Origin: Epiperipatus broadwayi
Lineage: Eukaryota > Onychophora > Udeonychophora > Euonychophora > Peripatidae
DNA: 64,000 bases
Direction: 5' to 3'
NCBI GenBank assembly: GCA_028023455.1
Contig: JAQFVV010012447.1
Span: 1,488,001 to 1,552,000, forward strand
The notes under the pieces are model-generated. The model was given only the letters and a program-made list of their open reading frames with translations, was not told the DNA's origin and did no database searches. A program made the translations under genes and the position numbers. Positions 35,585-47,337 of this stretch are shown here, one piece after another (within the stretch, counting starts at the first letter, position 1; each line of letters opens with the position of its first letter).

Positions 35585-37765
35585 TGTGACAGTCAGATGA
35601 TGTATGTTGATTTAACCCAGTTTGAATACTAGGCAAAAGTACCTCGAGGCCACCCATATGCGAGATATTAAACCAAGAATACTATGACCTCTGCCCTATT
35701 CGTCTAGTCTCGAAGCTATCATGAACCGAACAACACTATCTGAGACACACATAGATATTTTCTTCCCGAGCCACGAGCTTAGCATCAGTGGGAGACATGG
35801 ACAGAACCACCTACGGAGCTAACATAGTTAAATGTGCAAAAATACTTAGAAATATGTGTTCTGCGTGCCTGGATCATTTAAAAGTAAAACAAAGCATTGA
35901 AAGATAACTAGCAAACTCAAGCTTTTTAGTTAAATAAATATCTTTAATAAATGACATTTGAAATATTATTAATAATTTAATGGCCTTCGCTATTCCCCGA
36001 AATTTATGAATAACTAATGAGACAATGAAAACCCGATTAATATGCTTGCGGTCTAAATCTTTCCTTCCCAGTTTTATAAAATATTGTCAACTCAAATCTG
36101 CTCGATAAAGTGCAATAATAAAAATCTTTTGCAAAGCAGTTTCTAATTGCTTTGCACTAAAACAGAGTTTAAAATCATTTAAGATGTATATCGCTAAATC
36201 TGACATACGTAAGAAGCTAATGGCGGACAAAAGAAGCGTTATCGAGGAGATCAAGTTGGCAAACAAAAAAAAAGGAAACTTACTCGTACTAAATTTTACA
36301 AGTATGAATAAAACTGGAAAGGGATTTTTATATGAACAATTAACTAATAAACTTAACCGCAATAGAATTAAAATATTTACACATGGGAGTAATGAAGAAT
36401 AGTGAAGGAAAAGGGGTTAAATATCTAGATAGATGATCACATATACATATATCTAACTAGTCTAATAAAAATAGTTACATTATAAATATCATTAAGCACA
36501 CATTTCATAAATATTCAAGGAAGCAATTATAAAAAGTATGGACAAAAAGGGTAGCATAATAAATAGTTCATGAGGAGAGATATGATTACCGTCCTTATTC
36601 CTTGGTCATGTTCCATCGACGGGCGTAGCTTGATCCGTCTGATGAGATGTGTTTGTCCGGACAAGGAAAGTGGAAATCGGTAGCATGGTTTCACAAAAAG
36701 TCCTCCAGACATGGCACAGAGTTCAGATGACGATTGAGTAAATACTACAGCATTTTTCTGGTATTGAGGAACCCTCGGCGGTAGACAAAGTTATTTATTT
36801 GCCTAGCCAAGCATGGTAGACTCCATCGAATTCATATAATAAAATCACAACAGGCAACAGCAAAATTTCTAAAGTTCTCCACGGAGCAATCTGACAGCCC
36901 GCAAGAATACTCTGAATGAATAATCTTTTCCAAAAGGAAAATCTGAATGACTGATCTTTTCCAAAAGGAAAATCTGAATGACTGCTCTTTTCCAAAAAGG
37001 AAAATCTGAATGACTCGTTCCAAAAGGAAACTCTGATTGACTGACCTTTTTCAAAAAGGAAAATCTGAATGACTGTTCCAAAAGGAAACTCTGATTGACT
37101 GACCTTTTTCAAAAAGGAAAATCTGAATGCCTGATCTTTTGTTCTCCCTTTTATTTATACCCTCTCTGTCAGCTACCTTCTATTGTTTGTATGATCTGAG
37201 ATCTTGATAAGCCTCCCCATGCTCCTTTGTTTCAAAGTAACACCTTCTAAAAATAACTTTTACTTTTTTACTCTAAATTTCTTTCTTTAAACTTTGGGAT
37301 TTTATTAATTAAAAAAAGAAAGAGAAGGCCATCTTTAATTTGACTTGAATGGGCTTAACTAATTAAAAATATACATTCTTTTAGAAAATGTTGGTGGGCT
37401 TATCTCAAAATCAAATCATACTAAATATTTGAACAAGATTTAAAAGTAAAATACATTCTTATTTCTTTTTATACAATAAGCGTTTTATTTCAGCAGAATT
37501 TTGCATTAACTCATATATATATGCTTGACGTATATATATGTTTGACTAAACGGTTTTCACAAGTAATATTTTTAACAGCATTTTAATGTTACAATGGAAT
37601 TTATTTAAAAGAACAAGCAAATACAAATTTAATAAACGTAATTAATTTTAGCTGTAATGCAAAACCCTGCTGATATTGGACTATAAACTTAATTTAGGTT
37701 TACAATATTAATCAAGTTTATAGGAAGATGTGAAGCATGGATTGGACTTCAGATCCATTGCTTCA
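35585..37765 (-). repeat. Ty3 3' LTR (left copy)
   Basis: 2181 bp. It is 57 bp longer than its partner because it has two more minisatellite units (36924-37140). A TATA box (minus GTATAAATAA) lies at 37151-37160. A 73-codon plus-strand frame (36184-36402) is broken by an A-run change in the other LTR, so it is not taken as a gene. Confidence 0.95.
36924..37140 (-). repeat. Minisatellite in Ty3 3' LTR, 7 units
   Basis: Seven copies of a 27-33 bp unit like CCAAAAGGAAAATCTGAATG. The partner LTR has five (46308-46466). In element orientation the array begins about 10 bases after the TATA box, so it overlaps the expected transcription start. Open frames of Phe/Ser/Lys repeats here are products of the repeat. 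Confidence 0.9.
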
Positions 37766-38006
37766 TTTCCCAATAGTTAGTGAGCAAAAAAAATGTTTAA
37801 AAAAAATGCTGTTGCTTCAGGTCAGAGGTAAGAATTTGTGCCAGGTGAGTTCAAGCCTACTCTTTATTTGGTGTAAAATTTAACTTGTTACTGACTAACA
37901 GTTTTTCTTTCTTTTACTAAATAACTAACAGTTTATCCATAATTCAATCTGCTATATCTTAAAACGAGTCCGTGTTGTTTTAATCTAACAAGTTATGTAT
38001 CTATTT

Positions 38007-41000
38007 TTAATTTGCATATTTTCCGGGGTCCGGTGGTATGCAAGGTTTTAAGTTTCTGGCATTGTATACTCCTTTTATGCCGTTATTATCTTCCAAAAGG
38101 AACGCATTTCTCCCGCATTCCTTTTTCAATGTATATGGCCCTAGATATATTGGGAAAAACTTTTTGAATTCTTTCCGCAATGTATTACTTGGCCTAGGGT
38201 CTCTCAGCCATACTTGCTCCCCTTGCCTGAATTGATATTGCTGGTTTCGTTTTTTATTTTTCCGGTGCAGCGCAGCCCGTTTTAATCGTTCATATGCTAT
38301 CTTTTGATCTTGTAGTTTATCTATCTTCTCCTCTTCCATCGGCATTTTGGTTTTAAATAACTGAGGACATTCTTTCCCATAATGCAGGCGAGTTGGAGTA
38401 AATCCTGTCGACTCATTCATTGTGTTGTTAATATATTGTACCACCTTTTCGGTTTTATTTACCCAGTCCCGATGGTTGGTTGGTATATATGTCCTAAAGA
38501 GTCGCCCTATTTCTCGCATGACTCTTTCACAAGGGTTAGCCTGTGGATTTCTAATGGAAGTTAGCCTATGATGAATTCCTTGTTTAGCCATCCATGTCTT
38601 CCATTCTTTGGATGTAAATGCTGTGCCATGATCAGATATCACTATCTGGGGTTTTCCAACTTCTGGCAACTGTTTTTCCCGAAGTGCCTTTATTGCTCCT
38701 CTAGCGTTTGCTGTCCTTACTGGGTATGCTTTCACGTACTTTGAAAACACATCATACGTGACAAATAGATATTGGAATCGTCAAAACATCGGTAATGGGC
38801 CATAATGATCTACAGCTAGCAGCTCATTTGGTTTAGATGCGAGGATTGGTTGTGGCTCTCCTGCATACGATCGATTTGGTGCCTTGCTCCGAGCACAAAT
38901 CTCACAGGTTTTCAACACACGTAAGATCTGTGAGTACATCCCTGGCCAATAAAATTGACGTTTTATTGCTTCTTCTACTTTCCGAGGACCATAATGTCCC
39001 ACCGACTGATGGATGTGGGTAATAATTTGGTGTCTCAATTTGTGAGGCATTATGACTTTCCATGGATTGTGAGGGCTTTTGGTATTAATCTGAAGGATCC
39101 CATCTGTGATTCTGTATTGATTATAGTGCCTACTGGCTGCCATCTTAGATGTAATAATGTTAATTATTTTCTTATATTGAGCATCCTGGGACTGCCAATA
39201 CGCTAAATTCTGGAGGTGAGATTCCACTGTTTTTTCTGCTGTGGTTGTCATTATCTTCATTGCCTGGTTTCCTAAATCTGGATTTTGAGTAGCCATGGGC
39301 ATAGGGTGGCAGCTCAAAATATCAGCCACAATATTCTGTGATCCTGGGCAATAAATGACACTATACCGAAACTGTTGAAGAATCAGGCTCCACCTTATCA
39401 ATCTGTCATTGTTTAAATAGCTCTTGTTCAGAAATTCCAAACATTTGTGGTCAGTTATGATTACCACTTCTGATCCCAACAAAAACTGTTTCAGTTTCTG
39501 GCACGCCCACACTATTGCTAATGTCTCCTGCTCAGTTGTTGTATAATGCTTTTCTGCCCCTCTCAACATCCGACTAATAAAGTATAACACTTGATGCTCA
39601 TTTTTATCACCAATTTGAAACAACACAGCACCCAAGCCTTGCCTACTGCTATCTGTTTGAAGGTAAAAGGGGTGAGAAAAATCCGGATGGTATAACATTA
39701 CTGTTTCCAAAAACTTATCTTTTACTTTAGACATTTCTTGCTCATGCCTCTCTTTCCATTCCCATTTTTTACCACTCTTCTTTATTAATTCAATTAGCTG
39801 TGTGGTGTCATAAGCAAATCTAGGATAGAAGCGGTGATAGAAATTACACAATCCCAGAAATGCTCGAACCTGCTTCTGGTTGGTGGGAGTTGGAAAATTC
39901 TTTATAGCTTCTATTTTTGCAGGATGGGGTTTGACACCTTGACTATTTACAACATGGCCCAAAAATTCAATTTCTTCCACTGCAAAAAAACTCTTTTCCA
40001 TGTTGATAGTTATATTTTCACGTATGCATTCACGAAAGAAGCTTTCCAAATGACGCAAATGCTCATCGATGTCCTTTGAGGCGATCACGATATCGTCCAC
40101 GTAACACACCATGTGTTCCTGTATTTGAGGAGATAAAACATTCTTCAAACATCTCATGAGGCCTGCTCCACTATTAATTAAACTGAATGGAACCCTCTTG
40201 AACACGTGAGTCTGGCCATTGTAACGAAATGCCGTATACTTTCTATCGCATTGGTCCAACGGCATTTGCCAATAACTTGCTGTCATATCCATGGTCGAGA
40301 ATACAGTCTTCCCTGTGAGCTGCACAAATGTTTCATGCATTGGTGGCGGCACATCACGTTCCGGAATGGTCACATTATTTAGGCGACGCGCATCTAAACA
40401 CAAACGCACATTTCCATTTTTCTTCTTGATTACAATCAATGGGTTATTGTAGGGTGAAGGGGCCCGTTCAATAATATCCCATTCCAGCATCTGCTTTATT
40501 TGTTTATCCACTTCCTCTTTGTATTGGAACGGGATAGGGTATGTTTTTGTTTGGTGGTACGAGTCCTCTCTAAGCCTAATTCGGTGAGTGTACCCTCTAA
40601 TTTTTCCTGGTATGCCAGAAAATACCGCTATATATCTTTGTAAAATTTGTTGCAACTGCTGACTATGCTCATTATTCCTAATCATTGATATGCCCACTTT
40701 TTGTTTTATCATTTCCTCATCGATCGCTTGTATAACACAACTGCCAATGGGGTGATTCTCTTGAGCCACTATTGTAAATGGGACTTGTATGCCTTCTAAC
40801 ATACATTTCCTCGTTGGGTAATGTATGATCCCTTGATACTGCTGAAGGAAATCTGAACCTAATACTAAGTCATACAACAAACCCTCCATTACTAAGAAGG
40901 CATGATTAAAACATTTACCGCTAATTTTCATCTCAAACCACATTTGGTATCTTTCACTATTCATTTTTCTTCCATTTGCCAGAGTTAACTGGATAGGGCG

Positions 41001-42299
41001 CATGGGAAACTTTAAGTATTTTGGGTTGCTTTCATATTCCATGGCTAGTTTTTTTGATATGATAGATACTTGACTGCCAGAGTCAACTAACGCTTGTATT
41101 TCATTGTCGTTTATGGTTACTTGAATGACTGGGTTTGAATTTGTGCCTATGTCTTCGTTATCCTTTTGTTGTACAATTGCTGTATGGGATGGCACAGCTT
41201 CTCTATTTTCTACTCTTGACAGGTTTGTACTCTTTTGTTTGGCAATAGATTTATTTTGAAATTTTACCTCCTTTTCATTTCTGTCTTCATCAAGATATTC
41301 ATATTCGATAGCCGTTAGTATACGAGTTGTACCTTCAATATCTTGCACTTGACTGCTTATCAATATTTTCCTTATCCAGTGTGGCATGTTGTGCCTAATC
41401 ATCCTTACTATCTGCATTTCTGGATAATTGAATGCACTTAGGGCTTTAATTCGATTTACCTGCCTAACAAAAAACTGAGCATAAGTCTCTTGATGGTTAG
41501 CTGGGTATCTTTCATGCATTATGGAATACATCAAACCTTCCTGCCGCTCTGCACTCCAATACATTGACAACATTGCATTCTCATATTCCATAAATGTTTG
41601 TGGTTGTATAGACAGAGTGTTCCACCAGTCTCTGGCAGATTCTTTTAAATGATGACTGGAGATCGCCACTTTTTCTTGTTCTGTCATATTCTGAAATTGA
41701 AAAAACATTTTGAGACTGTCTAGGTGGTGTCTAGGGTTTCCCCCTGGTTCCCCTCTAAAACATTGTATATGTACGAATTTTGCCACAGGAGATGTTACCG
41801 GATTAATTATTATTGGCGTAAGGATTTGGTTGCCTTGTTGCGCCTGGATTGGATTCATCTGTTGATGAATGTTCATTTCCTCTTTATCCACCTTCATCTG
41901 TCCATTTTCTTCTCCCTCCTGTATTTGATGCTTGACTGACACGTCCAAGGCATGCATATCCTTTCCTAATTCATTATCTATCAATGATTTAAGTTGTGTA
42001 TCATCTTGCTTCTGTTGGGGTTGCCATTTAAAGTGAGTATCCTCGTCTGGCAATACTTTTGTTACAATAGTATGTTGGTGGAGCGCCATGTTTTCCTCCA
42101 AACGGTCCAGTCTTTGTGATGTCATATTCATGAATTGTTTTAACATGTTCATCATCATTTTGTTTTCTTGTCTCATTTCTGTGATGAGATCTTTCACATT
42201 GTTTTCTTGGTCACTATGAGTCGATGTTGCTGTATTTGGAAGGTTGAGCATTACCTCCTCATCGCTGTCATAATCTGCAACTTTCTTCGGTTGGTCCAT
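38007..42299 (-). CDS. Ty3/gypsy gag-pol polyprotein, one internal TGA
   Basis: 1431 codons in one frame from ATG at 42299, broken only by a TGA at about codon 1173. Gag occupies about 1-350, with FRGEPGGNPRHHL near 180 and ARDWW near 223. No CCHC zinc knuckle is visible. The protease has VDSGSQVSII near 405 and LVLGSDFL near 470. RT spans about 570-800 with the catalytic YVDDI near 735 and FLGHVV. RNase H (860-980) shows LQTDSSRQGLGAVLF, TTEQETLAIVWA and ITDHK. Integrase has a His-His-Cys-Cys finger (H-x3-H near GHYGPRK, CEICARSK), then D in AVDHYGP, the stop, D in ISDHGTAF and E in NPCERVMRE. The protein would copy the RNA and insert the cDNA. The stop removes most of the integrase core. 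TGA could come from CGA by CpG decay. Confidence 0.97.
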
Positions 42300-43701
42300 T
42301 TTTGCCTAATATTGGCTATTTTGTTATATAACATTCACTTTGTTTGTAAAATGTGTTTGTCTTTTAATAAACAATCTGGATAAGTATATTTTTATACTAG
42401 TTATTAACACAAAAAAAAAAAATATTTTTTCTAAAATAAGTCACTATTCTAAGTTCCAACTATCTGTTTTATTTATATGTTTTCAGAAATTTAACTTTGC
42501 CTACCTTACGAGGTCCTATCTTAACCCTATGCCTATATGTATCTGTTTGTACATGAAAATATATATATATAAAATCCTGCCGTGTCTGTCTTTAATATTT
42601 ATACTACATATTAGTCTCCTCACTTTATTTATTGTTATATTTCATTAAAATATCACTGCTATTTTGTCCCAATATAATTAAAATAACACACTTACAGCTT
42701 GACCTGGCTTTCTCTGACACCTGAAACAACTAAAAAATGCATTTACATTAATACAAGTATATATATAAAAATATATGTGAGCAAAATATACGTAAGTCAT
42801 GTTTAAAAATTATTTTGGCTCACTATGCATACATTGTTATTTTGATCATCTACTATAGTTTGGTTTATTTGATATCCGATATGAGAGATTGCACTTGCCG
42901 ACAAATTTATTTGAGAAGGGCGCCAGTCGACAAGACAATGGCCATATCAAATATACATATTAATGGATAATGATCCAAGCACACATTGATAAGGTTTATA
43001 AAATTTAATGCGATTACAATTTATTTTGATTTTCACTTTACTTTCAAAAAAATCTCTGCATGAATAAGTAAATGGTATTTTAAATGACAATATTAAGTAA
43101 GTCTAAGACGTATAACAACTAAGTAAGGTAACATGTCTGACCTGGGTTCGAAACCACGCTACCATTTTGGTCAAGACAGAAAAAAATTTAACCAGCCTAA
43201 AGTACGATTAACAAAACAAAATATTAATACAAAAAACAATTAAAATAAAAGTAAAATCCCATGATAACCGCCACTCCGAATTATGAACCTGGGATCGAAA
43301 CCAACTACCATTTTGGTCACACCCGAAATAGATTAACAATTATCACGCAATTTTACAGAATCACGCATTGAAATCAAAACTGTTTAAAAAACATTTATAT
43401 AAAAACGGGTTTTACCGAACTATAACGAAGTGTATACCATATGCATCCATATATATGAATATGTACATCATTAAATAAGCATATATATGACTACATATAA
43501 ATATACAAACAGATATACCTATACAAATATTTCTTTTATTATCATGTACATGAATTTATTAGAAAGATGTCAAATTGCCAACCGCATACTCCTATTATTT
43601 CAGGCTAGTAAATGCTGGTCGCAACTATGACAAGGAAGCAATGATTGTGGACATAGACCTATTATTTCAGGCTACACAGCAATCGAGAACTCTACAATGT
43701 A

Positions 43702-43812
43702 AGGGGTCTTCACCTAAACGGTTACTCTAAGGGTCTTCACCAAACATGGTTACTAAAAAACAAGGGCTTCACCTAACGGTTACTCAAAGGGTCTTCACCT
43801 AACGGTTACTCA
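43702..43812. repeat. 26-bp tandem repeat in the Ty3 leader
   Basis: Four imperfect units of GGGTCTTCACCTAACGGTTACTCAAA type. Confidence 0.85.
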
Positions 43813-44928
43813 ATAAATGATTCAATAGCATAATCCGAAATGGAAAAAAAAATCTTAACTAAAGGGTGGCTGACATATATGTTATACAAAAATATATCTT
43901 TAATATATATATTTATTAACGAACATACGCATTTACTTTTCATAAAGTTGACAATTAAGTTTGTTATTATTGAAACAAAACTTATTTTATATCTATTGTT
44001 TGCACGGAACGTAATTTCAAAATATTTAAAAGTGAAAAAAAAAATTCTGCATGATTAAAATTATTGATTTAATTAAGGAAACTAACGCAGAGAAAGTGAA
44101 ACACTATAGTTTGAACTTATCAAACTTTTTGATCTTACAAAAAATTTCTATTAACGAAAGAATGTTATCAATTTTAATCTTTACAAAAATTTGTACAACG
44201 GAAACATAATTCTATTATCTATTTGCACCTTTAACTAAAATGTTATATTTCGAAAAAACATTATTATATTAAAACTTCTCAGATTTAAGCATTACTAAAG
44301 TAACATAAAGTACGAAAGCTATTTTAAGGGAGGGCGGGTGGGTATATATTTGACACTTCCGCCTCATCGAAGGTATATACTTTATACGATAAACAACAAT
44401 ATGGCAACTGGCCATCGACAAAACTACTCATTCGGAAAAAAAAATCTTGCTATAACTCTGATATTTATTCTCATTAATATATATATTCACTATATATAAA
44501 AAAAAAACTAACGGAGTGTTAACTTTTCTAAATGTAAAACATTCATTTCATATATATACCAAACTCGGAAAAAAAAATTTTACTTTATGACACCTTTAAC
44601 TTTTTAATTAATTTTAAAAAATGACATTTGCTCACATTAGGAAACAAGACTCAGAAAAAATTATATATATATATTTTTTTTATATAAATATATTAGACCA
44701 AAACAAACTTCTCAGGGTACTAAAATTTTTTTTTTTTTTAAAAAAATGACATTCGTCCCACTGCAACAACTTGAAGCAAAAAATTCACGTATAACTAACA
44801 ATTATTCGTGTTATCTAAAACAATCACTATATATATGCGTACAAATCCGAGGACAAAAAAAAATTCTACATATATACTATTATTTAAAACATAAACGCTG
44901 CCTACAGGGTGTGGAAAATTTCGAATAG

Positions 44929-44945
44929 CCACACGATGGACGCCA
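44929..44945 (-). promoter_or_regulatory. Possible primer-binding site of the Ty3 element
   Basis: On the minus strand TGGCGTCCATCGTGTGG lies 23 bases after the 5' LTR. The gap is mostly a T-run in element orientation, which may have grown. It has the TGG start expected opposite a tRNA 3' end. Confidence 0.45.
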
Positions 44946-44968
44946 GAATGCGGAAAAAAAAAATCTAC

Positions 44969-47092
44969 TGTGACAGTCAGATGATGTATGTTGATTTAAC
45001 CCAGTTCGAATACTAGGCAAAAGTACCTCGAGGCCACCCATATGCGAGATATTAAACCAAGAATACTATGACCTCTGCCCTATTCGTCTAGTCTCGAAGC
45101 TATCATGAACCGAACAACACTATCTGAGACACGCATAGATATTTTCTTCCTGAGCCATGAGCTTAGCATCAGTGGGAGACATGGACAGAACCACCTACGG
45201 AGCTTAAATAGTTAAATTGCAAAAATACTTAGAAATATGTGTTCTGCGTGCCTGGATCATTTAAAAGTAAAACAAAGCATTGAAAGATAACTAGCAAACT
45301 CAAGCTTTTTAGTTAAATAAATATCTTTAATAAATGACATTTGAAATATTATTAATAATTTAATGGCCTTCGCTATTCCCCGAAATTTATGAATAACTAA
45401 TGAGACAATGAAAACCCGATTAATATGCTTGCGGTCTAAATCTTTCCTTCCCAGTTTTATTAAACATTGTCAACTCGAATCTGCTCGATAAAGTGCAATA
45501 ATAAAAATCTTTCGCAAAGCAGTTTCTAATTGCTTTGCACTAAAACAGAGTTTAAAATCATTTAAGATGTATATCGCTAAATCTGACATACGTAAGAAGC
45601 TAATGGCGGACAAAAGAAGCGTTATCGAGGAGATCAAGTTGGCAAACAAAAAAAAAAGGAAACTTACTCGTACTAAATTTTACAAGTATGAATAAAACTG
45701 GAAAGGGATTTTTATATGAACAATTAACTAATAAACTTAACCGCAATAGAATTAAAATATTTACACATGGGAGTAATGAAGAATAGCGAAGGAAAAGGGG
45801 TTAAATATCTAGATAGATGATCACATATACATATATCTAACTAGTCTAATAAAAATAGTTACATTATAAATATCATTAAGCACACATTTCATAAATATTC
45901 AAGGAAGCAATTATAAAAAGTATGGACAAAAAGGGTAGCATAATAAATAGTTCATGAGGAGAGATATGATTACCGTCCTTATTCCTTGGTCATGTTCCAT
46001 CGACGGGCGTAGCTTGATCCGTCTGATGAGATGTGTTTGTCCGGACAAGGAAAGTGGAAATCGGTAGCATGGTTTCACAAAAAGTCCTCCAGACATGGCA
46101 CAGAGTTCAGATGACGATTGAGTAAATACTACGGCATTTTTCTGGTATTGAGGAACCCTCGGCGGTAGACAAAGTTATTTATTTGCCTAGCCAAGCATGG
46201 TAGACTCCATCGAATTCATATAATAAAATCACAACAGGCAACAGCAAAATTTCTAAAGTTCTCCACGGAGCAATCTGACAGCCCGCAAGAATACTCTGAA
46301 TGAATAATCTTTTCCAAAAGGAAAATCTGAATGACTGATCTTTTCCAAAAGGAAAATCTGAATGACTGCTCTTTTCCAAAAAGGAAAATCTGAATGACTT
46401 GTTCCAAAAGGAAACTCTGATTGACTGACCTTTTTCAAAAAGGAAAATCTGAATGCCTGATCTTTTGTTCTCCCTTTTATTTATACCCTCTCTGTCAGCT
46501 ACCTTCTATTGTTTGTATGATCTGAGATCTTGATAAGCCTCCCCATGCTCCTTTGTTTCAAAGTAACACCTTCTAAAAATAACTTTTACTTTTTTACTCT
46601 AAATTTCTTTCTTTAAACTTTGGGATTTTATTAATTAAAAAAAAGAAAGAGAAGGCCATCTTTAATTTGACTTGAATGGGCTTAACTAATTAAAAATATA
46701 CATTCTTTTAGAAAATGTTGGTGGGCTTATCTCAAAATCAAATCATACTAAATATTTGAACAAGATTTAAAAGTAAAATACATTCTTATTTCTTTTAATA
46801 CAATAAGCGTTTTATTTCAGCAGAATTTTGCATTAACTCATATATATATGCTTGACGTATATATATGTTTGACTAAACGGTTTTCACAAGTAATATTTTT
46901 AACAGCATTTTAATGTTACAATGGAATTTATTTAAAAGAACAAGCAAATACAAATTTAATAAACGTAATTAATTTTAGCTGTAATGCAAAACCCTGCTGA
47001 TATTGGCCTATAAACTTAATTTAGGTTTACAATATTAATCAAGTTTATAGGAAGATGTGAAGCATGGATTGGACTTCAGATCCATTGCTTCA
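44969..47092 (-). repeat. Ty3 5' LTR (right copy)
   Basis: 2124 bp with five minisatellite units (46308-46466) and the TATA box at 46477-46486 (minus strand). Many differences from the left LTR are CpG transitions, for example TTCGAA versus TTTGAA and ACACGC versus ACACAC. Confidence 0.95.
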
Positions 47093-47160
47093 ATATATAT
47101 ATGTATATTACATGTATAGATGTATAGTGATATATATATATATATATATATATATAAGTG
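47093..47160. repeat. (TA)n tract at the Ty3 right border
   Basis: TATATA runs with ATGTATAGATGTATAGTG between them. This is the target microsatellite inside the LARD-C right LTR. Confidence 0.85.
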
Positions 47161-47337
47161 CACACACACAACTATGTTGCTGTGTATCATGTAACCCAAC
47201 TGGTTGCAATACATTACAAATTATTATATGTAATATAATCTTACTATATTTCTATAGCAGAGATTTAGACTATTAAATGTATATAAAATAAAAATGCATA
47301 CAAATATTTAATATAAAATATGATTAAATCATTAAAC

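Larger units (their letters stand above)
42300..44968 (-). other. Ty3 leader, non-coding, 2.67 kb
   Basis: The region between 5' LTR and gag start, unusually long. It contains the PBS-like site (44929-44945) and a 26-bp tandem array (43702-43812). Two similar tRNA-T-arm-like blocks are GGGTTCGAAACCACGCTACC near 43150 and GGGATCGAAACCAACTACC near 43290, each followed by ATTTTGGTCA. These may be pieces of a tRNA-derived SINE captured by the element. Several short open frames have no recognised motif. Confidence 0.65.
35585..47092 (-). mobile_element. Ty3/gypsy LTR retrotransposon, nearly intact
   Basis: An 11.5-kb element in minus orientation. LTRs are 35585-37765 (2181 bp) and 44969-47092 (2124 bp), bounded by TGTGACAGTC and CCATTGCTTCA on the plus strand. 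Internally it has one gag-pol frame (42299-38007) with a single TGA, a PBS-like site and a 2.67-kb leader. Domain order protease-RT-RNase H-integrase is that of Ty3/gypsy. It sits in a (TA)n tract of the LARD-C right LTR, so the target duplication cannot be read exactly. Similar LTRs and one stop imply a recent insertion. I saw no envelope gene. Confidence 0.96.
23340..47208 (-). mobile_element. LARD-C: old LTR element hosting two others
   Basis: Direct repeats 23340-31333 and 32180-47208 align once the insertions are removed. The insertions are LARD-B in the left copy, and Ty3 plus a 285-bp insert in the right copy. They start TGTAATG and end CCAACCAGTTACA/CCAACTGGTTGCA. The net length is about 2.9 kb on the left and about 3.2 kb on the right. 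The internal region is 846 bp and non-coding. On the minus strand TGGTCGCCAACATGGGG follows the LTR end by two bases, so the element reads leftwards. Flanks AATAT and ATAC are a weak target duplication match. It is older and more diverged than LARD-A or LARD-B. Confidence 0.75.
32180..47208 (-). repeat. LARD-C right LTR, split by Ty3 and a 285-bp insert
   Basis: Parts 32180-35584 and 47093-47208 match the left LTR. The joint is clear: sequence after the Ty3 element (AACTATGTTGCTGTGTATCATG) continues the left LTR's AACTATGTTGCTGTGTGCCATG. Extra segments here are the insert at 33660-33944, a triplication near 34157-34395, and about 125 bp near 35300-35425. Confidence 0.78.

Noticed and set aside
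36184-36402. 73-codon plus-strand frame in the Ty3 3' LTR (basic, helix-like)
   Set aside because: Opposite to the element's sense, and the other LTR has one more A in the A-run near 45650, which breaks the frame.
36795-37112. Three overlapping Phe/Ser/Lys repeat frames in the Ty3 LTR
   Set aside because: They are translations of the 27-33 bp minisatellite in all frames, and unit number differs between LTRs.
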